Positions 1-5,172 of a stretch of DNA of 5,301 nucleotides are shown here, piece by piece; position 1 is the stretch's first letter; every line of letters starts with the position of its first letter. The DNA is taken from positions 1-5,301 of the forward strand of contig JAJZWK010000097.1 of NCBI GenBank assembly GCA_021846725.1, read 5' to 3'. The notes under the pieces are model-generated. The model was not told where the DNA came from. It worked only from the letters and a program-made list of their open reading frames with translations, and did not search any database. This DNA is from Actinomycetes bacterium. Its GTDB lineage: Bacteria; Actinomycetota; Acidimicrobiia; Acidimicrobiales; JAMCPL01. Made by a program: the position numbers and the translations under genes.

Positions 1-968
1 CCGTGACCGGGTTTCTCGGTCCGAATGGTTCTGGAAAATCGACTACCATGCGTCTGATTATGGGTCTTGATTACCCTGATTCCGGCGTAGCGTTGATCAA
101 TGGTCGGCGATACCATGATCTACCCAATCCGCTTAGCGTCATCGGCGCACTGTTGGAGGCTCGTGCAATACATCCTGGTAGAACAGCCTACAATCATCTG
201 TTGACGCTAGCATATGCCAACAGATTCTCCTCAGCGCGTGTCCGTGAAGTATTGGATATAGTAGGTCTGAGCGATGTGGCAAATAAAAGGGCAGGTAAAT
301 TTTCACTTGGCATGTCGCAGAGACTCGGTATTGCTGCAGCATTACTTGGTGATCCGGAGATATTACTACTTGATGAGCCGGTCAACGGATTAGATCCAGA
401 GGGTATTCTCTGGGTACGCAACTTGCTAAAAAGATTGGCGGGAGAGGGGAGAACGATCTTTGTATCCAGTCATCTGATGAGCGAGATGGCGCTTACTGCA
501 GATCATGTAGTCGTTATAGGTAAGGGTCACCTTATTGCTGATGCCCCGATGGCTCAGTTCATTGCGGATAATAGCTCTAAGCGAATAGTAGTTCGTACTC
601 CTCATACCGATCAACTCGCTCAATCACTTAAGGAAGCTGGTGCGGAAATATACGAAATTTCTGACGGGAAGATGACAGTGGGAGGTATTTCCATAGAAGA
701 AGTAGGTGAGATGGCTTACAGCATTGGCATTCCTTTGCACGAACTCAGCCAAGTGACTGATTCTTTGGAAAAAGCATTTATGGATCTTACCAGTGAGTCA
801 GTTACCTATTCAGGTAAGTTGGCCGACTCGCGTGATTACGCTACCTTTTCTTCCAACGATATTTATTCTGATGGGAACTCTACAGTAAGTCAGGTGAGTA
901 GTCAGGGGGTAAGCCAGGCGAGCAGTCAGCCAAGTAGTCAGGTGGGCAGTATGGATGGAGACAATTGA
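1..968 (+). CDS. ABC-2 type exporter ATP-binding protein (5' end outside window)
   Basis: This is the nucleotide-binding subunit of an ABC exporter; it would hydrolyse ATP on the cytoplasmic face and drive the permease encoded next. The gene is cut by the left edge: the visible part begins just before Walker A, whereas family members carry roughly 30 residues upstream, so the GTG at position 3 is probably an internal valine. Numbering from that codon, Walker A is GPNGSGKST (6-14), the ABC signature is SLGMSQR (101-107), Walker B is ILLLDEP (120-126) with catalytic Glu125, the D-loop is NGLDPEG (128-134) and the switch His is His157 in SSHLMSE. The Q-loop glutamine is not evident; the segment ALLEARAIHPGRTAYNHLL (49-67) stands there, as in actinobacterial relatives. 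The nucleotide-binding core is complete after Walker A. Residues from about 270 form a Ser/Gln-rich tail built on a 12-bp repeat. The substrate cannot be told from sequence. Confidence 0.93.
   Translation, partial: VTGFLGPNGSGKSTTMRLIMGLDYPDSGVALINGRRYHDLPNPLSVIGALLEARAIHPGRTAYNHLLTLAYANRFSSARVREVLDIVGLSDVANKRAGKFSLGMSQRLGIAAALLGDPEILLLDEPVNGLDPEGILWVRNLLKRLAGEGRTIFVSSHLMSEMALTADHVVVIGKGHLIADAPMAQFIADNSSKRIVVRTPHTDQLAQSLKEAGAEIYEISDGKMTVGGISIEEVGEMAYSIGIPLHELSQVTDSLEKAFMDLTSESVTYSGKLADSRDYATFSSNDIYSDGNSTVSQVSSQGVSQASSQPSSQVGSMDGDN
888..950 (+). repeat. 12-bp tandem repeat, five units, in the ATPase C-terminal tail
   Basis: Five imperfect 12-base units start at 888, 900, 912, 924 and 936 (agtcaggtgagt, agtcagggggta, agccaggcgagc, agtcagccaagt, agtcaggtgggc), followed by a lone agt. 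In frame they read SQVS-SQGV-SQAS-SQPS-SQVG-S. The period is a multiple of three, so copy-number change would keep the reading frame. The last unit carries an AGGTG stretch (940-944) that can serve as ribosome binding site for the permease start at 955. The encoded tail lies after the ATPase core and is likely disordered; this last point is inference. Confidence 0.85.
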
Positions 969-1857
969 TGAGTACAATGAACTCAGAACAGTGAGCACAA
1001 CAACCCCAGAACAGGTAGTAGCTAGTCGTCCCGGTGGTACTAACCACTACAACGCTAACCGCTACGACATTGTAAGTGTAGTACGATCTGAATGGACGAA
1101 ACTACGAACACTTAGATCTACCCTCTGGAGTCTTGTGGCACTGGCGGTATTGGGCATTGGGATAGGTGCATTGGTCTCTGCGGCCAAAGCATCACGCTTC
1201 CATCGTCATCATATAGGATTGGCCGCGGCATCGTTTGATCCTACCAGAATCAGCCTTAGCGGGGTACTGCTGGCACAGCTTGCGATAGGTGTGCTTGGGG
1301 CATTATTCATTACTGCTGAGTATGCGACAGGTACTATATTTTCGACTTTTAGCGCTGTTCCCCGGCGACATTTGGTCATTATTGCCAAGGTCATTGTCTT
1401 TGGATTGGTTGCACTGGTCGCAAGCGAGATTACTTGTTTTATCTCATTCTTCGTAGGTCAGGGAATACTCTCTGGGTCTGCTCCTTATGCTACTTTGGAT
1501 ACCCCTGGGGCATTGCGTGCAGTAGTGGCGGCTGGATTGTACCTGACAGTTCTGGGGCTATTGGCACTAGGTATAGGAGTCATAGTGCGCCATACAGCCG
1601 CTGCGATAACTACATTTGTCACAATACTGCTCATATTTCCGCTGATACTTCAGGCACTCCCCACCTCTTATATAAACGCGATTGGTAAGTACCTTCCGGC
1701 AAATATAGGGATTGTACTCCTCTCGAATACAGGTGGTATCAATGCTGCTGCCTTTCACCACATGTTTTCCCCTTGGGTGGGATTTGGGGTACTGTGCCTC
1801 TATGCTGTAGTTGCACTCGGAGTCGGAACGGTATTAACTATACGTAGAGATGCGTAG
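955..1857 (+). CDS. ABC-2 family transporter permease
   Basis: This is the membrane subunit partnering the upstream ATPase. The 300 residues contain about six hydrophobic helices, near 57-77, 101-121, 140-170, 186-211, 215-234 and 273-296. The N-terminal cytoplasmic segment VRSEWTKLRTLRSTLW (43-58) is typical of actinobacterial ABC-2 permeases, as is EYATGTIFSTFSAVPRR (122-138) after the second helix. The ATG at 955 overlaps the ATPase stop by 14 bases and has AGGTG about 10 bases upstream. A GTG at 991 is an alternative start that would shorten the poorly conserved N-terminus by 12 residues. The ATG at 968, which touches the ATPase stop, is out of frame and closes after a few codons. The overlap implies a translationally coupled operon. 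The exported compound is unknown. Confidence is high for the family, lower for the exact start. Confidence 0.9.
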   Translation: METIDEYNELRTVSTTTPEQVVASRPGGTNHYNANRYDIVSVVRSEWTKLRTLRSTLWSLVALAVLGIGIGALVSAAKASRFHRHHIGLAAASFDPTRISLSGVLLAQLAIGVLGALFITAEYATGTIFSTFSAVPRRHLVIIAKVIVFGLVALVASEITCFISFFVGQGILSGSAPYATLDTPGALRAVVAAGLYLTVLGLLALGIGVIVRHTAAAITTFVTILLIFPLILQALPTSYINAIGKYLPANIGIVLLSNTGGINAAAFHHMFSPWVGFGVLCLYAVVALGVGTVLTIRRDA

Positions 1858-2095
1858 CGACGAAATAGACATATCCCATACAACGATACCTCATGCAACG
1901 ATACCTTTTGTAATGATACCTTATGCAATGATATTCAGTACAGCCGGTTCTCCTACACTAAGTTGTCGTACAACCAGTCTCCGTGCTGGCAGTTCTCTTG
2001 TAACCAGCCACCGTGATGGCAGTTTCTATGCTGGCAGTTTCTATGCTGGCAGTCTCTATGCACCAAGTCGTCTTACAAGCAACTCCGAGTCATGA
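1850..2095 (+). CDS. Repeat-encoded small ORF between permease and trpE (doubtful protein)
   Basis: An 81-codon ORF fills the space between the permease and trpE. Its ATG overlaps the permease stop by 8 bases and its TGA overlaps the trpE ATG (ATGA). I do not recognise the product. After MRSDEIDIS it is a string of degenerate pentapeptides, starting HTTIP-HATIP-FVMIP-YAMIF and ending RDGSF-YAGSF-YAGSL-YAPSR. These come directly from a 15-bp DNA repeat. There is no clear signal peptide, no obvious domain and no tryptophan, so it is not a classic trp leader peptide. The ribosome binding site is weak. In its favour, the frame is open throughout and both ends overlap the neighbouring genes, which would let it carry ribosomes to trpE, whose own start lacks a clear ribosome binding site. 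Against it, a 15-bp repeat keeps one phase, so an open frame can arise without selection. Confidence 0.4.
   Translation: MRSDEIDISHTTIPHATIPFVMIPYAMIFSTAGSPTLSCRTTSLRAGSSLVTSHRDGSFYAGSFYAGSLYAPSRLTSNSES
1877..2086 (+). repeat. 15-bp tandem repeat array, 14 degenerate units, directly before trpE
   Basis: The segment divides without gaps into fourteen 15-base units starting at 1877 and every 15 bases to 2072. Early units resemble catgcaacgatacct (1877 and 1892 differ at one base). Later ones resemble tatgctggcagtttc (2027 exact, 2042 one change, 2012 close). Middle and last units are diverged but keep the phase, with a pyrimidine-rich end and a TAC, TGC or TGT-like start at unit positions 3-5. 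The two sub-families suggest separate local amplifications or an old array being re-homogenised at its ends. The array covers nearly all of the permease-trpE gap, which is where a promoter, leader or attenuator of trpE would be expected. Confidence 0.85.
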
Positions 2096-3657
2096 GCAAC
2101 CAACTTGATTATGATGATTTTTTGGGGCTGGCCACCAAACAACCAATAGTACCGGTATGGCGTGAGGTCGTAGCAGATACTGTCACTCCGGTCGGGGTTT
2201 TCTTGAAATTGGTAGGTGATCGATCTGGATTTCTGCTTGAATCTGTCGAATCGAGTGAACGTTGGGGCAGATACTCTTTCATAGGCAGGAATCCACTCTG
2301 TACGGTAAAGTCGTCAGGAAAGCATGTGACTATCGAGGGAGATATTTCTTTGCCCGCTACCATGGATAAGGCGCTCGATAACGGTATCCTGGCCACGATA
2401 GATTCAATCCTTTCTTACTTCACTTCTCCTGCGGCTTCAGCCCTCCCCCCACTCCATAGTGGTCTGGTCGGTTATCTCGGCTATGACGTGGTTCGTGAGA
2501 TAGAGCGCCTTGAAAACGTACCTTATGACGACTTAAAATTACCTGATGCACTTTTCTGGGTGATAGGTGAGCTCTGTGCTTTCGATCACTGGAGGCAAAG
2601 AGCAGTACTGATAGCCAATGTCCTTGTAGGAGAGGTAGACCAAGCAGGCGACTCTGCTCATCTTCGAGCAGCATATGACACTGCACTGAGTTGCCTAGAT
2701 GCAATGGAGGCAGATCTGGCGAGTTCGCTCACACCTGAGCCTTTTGTCATTGACGACAGTGTGACTGAACTACCTGATTTTGTCAGGACGATTGGTTCTG
2801 AGCAATACTGCCTGGGTGTCGAGGCTGCTCGTGAATACATCTTTGCAGGAGATATATTTCAGGTGGTACCATCCCAGAGATTCGATGTGAATTTGAGAGA
2901 TATAGGCGTGGATCCTTTCGATGTATACAGGGTATTGCGTCTCATAAATCCAAGCCCCTACCTCTACTTTCTCCGTACCAGAGAGTGCACTATTGCCGGT
3001 GCATCACCTGAGCCGCTTGTAAGACTGCGAGATGGTGTAGTGGTTTCACGACCAATAGCAGGTACCAGGAAACGAGGCTCCAGCGAGAAGGAGGATGAGC
3101 AGCTTGAAGCAGAGTTGGTCGAGCACCCCAAAGAGATAGCTGAACATATCATGCTAGTCGATTTGGCCAGGAACGATGTAGGCAAGGTAGTGGAGTTTGG
3201 ATCTGAAAAAGTAGATGAGCTGATGATAGTAGAACGATACAGCCATGTCATGCACCTTACCTCTCAAGTGTCCGGTAGGCTTCGAGAAGGTAAGACCCCT
3301 ATCGATGTAATTCGCGCTACCTTTCCTGCCGGTACGCTTTCCGGAGCTCCAAAGGTGCGTGCCATGCAGATAATAGATGAGTTGGAGGTCACTAAACGAG
3401 GAGTTTATGGTGGGTTGGTGGGATATATGGATTTTTCCGGCAACCTCGATACCGCTATTGCAATTAGGACAATGGTCGTCACTCCGGACGGAGTTGCGCA
3501 TATACAAGCTGGTGCGGGAGTAGTAGCCGATAGTGATCCAGAGATGGAGGACAGAGAGTGCTTTCAAAAGGCCTCATCGCTGCTTCAAGCTATAAGCGTT
3601 GCCCACACTGCTGCTCGCAGAGCTACAAACGGTGCCAGTGCAGTAGCACATAAATAG
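2092..3657 (+). CDS. trpE: Anthranilate synthase component I
   Basis: This subunit converts chorismate to anthranilate, the first committed step of tryptophan synthesis, using ammonia from a TrpG glutaminase partner. The 521 residues are full length for the family. The N-terminal domain carries the LLES motif (48-51) tied to tryptophan feedback inhibition. The C-terminal chorismate-binding domain is intact: AGASPEPLVR (302-311), PIAGTRKRG (321-329), EHIMLVDLARND (351-362), TFPAGTLSGAPK (410-421), GGLVGYMDFSGNLDTA (440-455) and QAGAGVVADSDPEMEDRE (472-489). The alanine in PIAGT, where PabB enzymes usually have lysine, favours TrpE over aminodeoxychorismate synthase. There is no fused glutaminase domain and no trpG nearby. 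The ATG overlaps the stop of the repeat ORF and has no convincing Shine-Dalgarno, so coupling to upstream translation is likely. trpC lies downstream of the ygfZ-like gene. No Trp-codon leader or attenuator stem-loop is visible upstream. Confidence 0.97.
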   Translation: MSNQLDYDDFLGLATKQPIVPVWREVVADTVTPVGVFLKLVGDRSGFLLESVESSERWGRYSFIGRNPLCTVKSSGKHVTIEGDISLPATMDKALDNGILATIDSILSYFTSPAASALPPLHSGLVGYLGYDVVREIERLENVPYDDLKLPDALFWVIGELCAFDHWRQRAVLIANVLVGEVDQAGDSAHLRAAYDTALSCLDAMEADLASSLTPEPFVIDDSVTELPDFVRTIGSEQYCLGVEAAREYIFAGDIFQVVPSQRFDVNLRDIGVDPFDVYRVLRLINPSPYLYFLRTRECTIAGASPEPLVRLRDGVVVSRPIAGTRKRGSSEKEDEQLEAELVEHPKEIAEHIMLVDLARNDVGKVVEFGSEKVDELMIVERYSHVMHLTSQVSGRLREGKTPIDVIRATFPAGTLSGAPKVRAMQIIDELEVTKRGVYGGLVGYMDFSGNLDTAIAIRTMVVTPDGVAHIQAGAGVVADSDPEMEDRECFQKASSLLQAISVAHTAARRATNGASAVAHK

Positions 3658-3757
3658 CATGACGTTATCTGGTTAGTCAGGGATATCATCCGGCAAGGCT
3701 GAGTACGAAGGTGTAGCCGACAGATATGCATAGGATACGTAACAGTCTGGCGAAAAG

Positions 3758-3928
3758 TTGCGGGATGACAGGCATGGCGAAATACGTTATTCCAGGAGCG
3801 TTATCTGGTCAGCAGGAATCCGTGATTATTTACGTGTCGCTACACTAGCCACGGCTCTATCCATAATACTTCCAGTAGCTCTCCTGGGTGGGTCTGTCTC
3901 GACTTCATCCCGCGATATAATAAAGTAG
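3758..3928 (+). CDS. Possible single-pass membrane microprotein (tentative)
   Basis: A 56-codon frame opens at a TTG (3758) and ends at TAG just 7 bases before the next gene start. Codons 26-47 read RVATLATALSIILPVALLGG followed by SV, a good single membrane helix, preceded by a basic stretch (RDYLR) that would favour a cytoplasmic N-terminus. No cysteine lipobox is seen. The start is the weak point: there is no ATG or GTG in frame after the upstream stop and only a poor ribosome binding site before the TTG. Its position after trpE matches where actinobacterial tryptophan-operon membrane proteins often lie, but those are longer with several helices. It may be a true small protein, a decayed remnant or chance. 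Confidence 0.27.
   Translation: MRDDRHGEIRYSRSVIWSAGIRDYLRVATLATALSIILPVALLGGSVSTSSRDIIK
3916..3921 (+). promoter_or_regulatory. Possible -10 box (TATAAT) before the ygfZ-like gene
   Basis: An exact TATAAT lies 14 bases before the GTG at 3936 and 29 bases before the ATG at 3951. A transcript from it would start near 3928 and have a very short leader, which actinobacteria tolerate. No good -35 hexamer is found at 16-18 bases upstream (the region around 3893 reads tctgtc), so this is a weak call and could be chance inside an ATA-rich stretch. Confidence 0.25.
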
Positions 3929-3935
3929 TGGTACT

Positions 3936-5156
3936 GTGTACGCAACTGTAATGACGACTAAAAACGACTACCATAAGAGACTGCTGGAGGCCTATAACAA
4001 CCTATGTGAAGGCTGTGGCAAAATCGCTATCAAGCGAGATGCAATCTCTATCATTGGTCCGGATGCTGCCAAATTCCTCCAGGGACAGATGACCCAGGAT
4101 ATCTCTGTGCTGCAAGAGGGTATGAGTGTGTACTCGTTTTTACTACGCCCAGATGGGAGAGTGGTCGCATTCGTGCGGGTGTCCAGGCTGTCAGATGATC
4201 ACTTTTTTCTGGATACCGATCACGGTTGGGGAGCAATAGTGGCAGAAAGACTGGAGCGATTTAAGATTCGTACAAAGGTTACCATAGAGTTGCCTGAATA
4301 TCACCTTGTCTCTCTTCGCGGTCCATTATCCAATGATGTACTTGGTCTAGGTGACACCAATTCAGGTGATATTTCTTCTAGTCTCAATAGTCCACACAGC
4401 ACCGGCTCCGGCAGTGGTAGCCCATATATTGACGATAAAGGTAAATTGGATGTTGGTGAGTTATATACCATAGGAGATGGTGTAATAGCCATATCTCTTT
4501 CGTGGAATTGGCCACTCACAGGGTATGATCTTTTTTCCGAAGACCCATCTGCCATAGATCGACTTGTAGGGGATTTACCTGAGTATCCCCGAGACATAAT
4601 CGAAGCACTGGCCGAGATATTGAGAATTGAAGCTGGTCTGCCATCAATGGGGAGAGAGATAGACTCAAATACAATTCCTGCTTATACGGCTATTCTGGAT
4701 AGAGTTGTGAGCTTTGGCAAGGGGTGCTATGTAGGGCAGGAGCTTGTAGAACGCATAGATTCAAGAGGGAGTCATACACCTAAGAGGCTATGCCGTCTTG
4801 TAGAGCGTAATGGTATCACCCCGCTAGATACGCTCGATTTGAGTGCAATTACCTCTACTGCCTGGTCACCCAGATATGGTGGATATGTATGTATGGGTTA
4901 TGTGCCGAGGAAGATCAATGTAGGTGATATTATCGTGTTGCAAGGTACATCTTCAGATAGTTCCAGTGAAGATGTGACCGGTAATGTGCTCAACGCCACT
5001 ATAAATGATTCTTTCGCGACATCTCTCGAAAAAGTCTCAGGCAGTTCTGCCCCAGGCAGCCCTATAGTCGATGATCTTGGCCATAAATCGGATTCGTCCG
5101 AGCTTGCGGGTAGGTTGTTCGAAGTAATGCCCATGATACCGGGAGTTATGCAGTGA
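3936..5156 (+). CDS. ygfZ: YgfZ/GcvT-like folate-binding protein
   Basis: This belongs to the YgfZ family, cytoplasmic tetrahydrofolate-binding relatives of the glycine-cleavage T protein that support assembly or repair of some Fe-S enzymes. The diagnostic motif KGCYVGQE lies at residues 262-269, with the conserved Cys264. Also present are GPDAAKFLQGQMTQDI (41-56) near the N-terminus, the LLRPDGRVVAFVRV strand region (69-82) and GLPSMGREIDSNTIPAYTAILDRVVSFGKGC (234-264). At 406 residues it is longer than E. coli YgfZ (about 326). The extra length seems to lie in a Ser/Gly-rich insertion at about 137-172 and another at about 337-392. The start is uncertain: GTG at 3936 (used here) or ATG at 3951, neither with a clear ribosome binding site. 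It sits between trpE and trpC, ends 16 bases before trpC and is probably co-transcribed with it. A direct role in tryptophan synthesis is not implied. Confidence 0.88.
   Translation: MYATVMTTKNDYHKRLLEAYNNLCEGCGKIAIKRDAISIIGPDAAKFLQGQMTQDISVLQEGMSVYSFLLRPDGRVVAFVRVSRLSDDHFFLDTDHGWGAIVAERLERFKIRTKVTIELPEYHLVSLRGPLSNDVLGLGDTNSGDISSSLNSPHSTGSGSGSPYIDDKGKLDVGELYTIGDGVIAISLSWNWPLTGYDLFSEDPSAIDRLVGDLPEYPRDIIEALAEILRIEAGLPSMGREIDSNTIPAYTAILDRVVSFGKGCYVGQELVERIDSRGSHTPKRLCRLVERNGITPLDTLDLSAITSTAWSPRYGGYVCMGYVPRKINVGDIIVLQGTSSDSSSEDVTGNVLNATINDSFATSLEKVSGSSAPGSPIVDDLGHKSDSSELAGRLFEVMPMIPGVMQ
4346..4443 (+). repeat. Low-complexity Gly/Ser-rich insertion inside the ygfZ-like gene
   Basis: The encoded stretch at about residues 138-170 (LGDTNSGDISSSLNSPHSTG and then SGSGSP) is rich in Ser, Gly, Asp and Asn and lies between folded-looking strands. 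The DNA shows weak 15-base periodicity: ggtgacaccaattca at 4350 and ggtgatatttcttct at 4365. It is best read as a flexible loop expanded by local duplication. The repeat is strongly degenerate, so the periodicity call is weak while the low-complexity call is firm. Confidence 0.5.
4942..5112 (+). repeat. Second Ser-rich low-complexity stretch near the ygfZ 3' end
   Basis: Residues about 337-392 of the YgfZ-like protein are Ser/Asp/Gly-rich (GTSSDSSSEDV, then SGSSAPGSP and HKSDSSE) and precede a normal-looking C-terminal strand ending RLFEVMPMIPGVMQ. Two 15-base stretches with the same opening follow each other here, ggcagttctgcccca at 5040 and ggcagccctatagtc at 5055. No strong tandem array is present; the stretch looks like an eroded insertion in a loop of the C-terminal domain. 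Confidence 0.4.
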
Positions 5157-5161
5157 TGCTA

Positions 5162-5167
5162 GAGGTG
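5162..5167 (+). promoter_or_regulatory. Ribosome binding site for trpC
   Basis: GAGGTG matches the anti-Shine-Dalgarno over six bases. It is 5 bases before the ATG at 5173 and 8 bases before the ATG at 5176. The more usual spacing favours the second ATG slightly. This is the clearest ribosome binding site in the window and shows that trpC can initiate on its own despite following the ygfZ-like gene closely. Confidence 0.65.
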
Positions 5168-5172
5168 TTGCC

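Larger units (their letters stand above)
3658..3935 (+). other. Gap between trpE and the ygfZ-like gene, no recognised gene
   Basis: These 278 bases hold no ORF over 60 codons and no gene that I recognise. They contain an 11-base direct repeat (cgttatctggt at 3663-3673 and 3799-3809), a possible 56-codon single-pass membrane ORF (3758-3928) and a TATAAT sequence just before the next gene. A short ATG ORF (3765-3848, 27 codons) has no supporting feature. I see no GC-rich stem followed by a T-run, so there is no clear terminator after trpE. In many actinobacteria a tryptophan-associated membrane protein gene follows trpE; this gap might be its remnant, but nothing in the sequence proves that. 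Confidence 0.6.

Noticed and set aside
968..994. ATG at 968 touching the ATPase stop as the permease start
   Set aside because: It is out of frame with the permease and stops after eight codons.
1434..1688. 84-codon + strand ORF inside the permease gene
   Set aside because: It lies wholly within a well-supported membrane protein in another frame and has no recognisable domain.
1962..1974. Small hairpin gttgt-cgt-acaac in the repeat array as an attenuator
   Set aside because: The stem is only five AT-containing pairs, with no T-run and no alternative pairing partner evident.
1877..2086. The 15-bp array as a CRISPR array
   Set aside because: The units are contiguous with no spacers, too short and degenerate, and there are no cas genes.
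3154..3567. 137-codon - strand ORF opposite trpE
   Set aside because: It is antisense to the most conserved part of trpE and has no recognisable domain, so it is best explained as a shadow frame.
3690..3719. Terminator-like pairing (cggc or ggct with agccg) after trpE
   Set aside because: The stem is four bases with a long loop, and there is no T-run after it.
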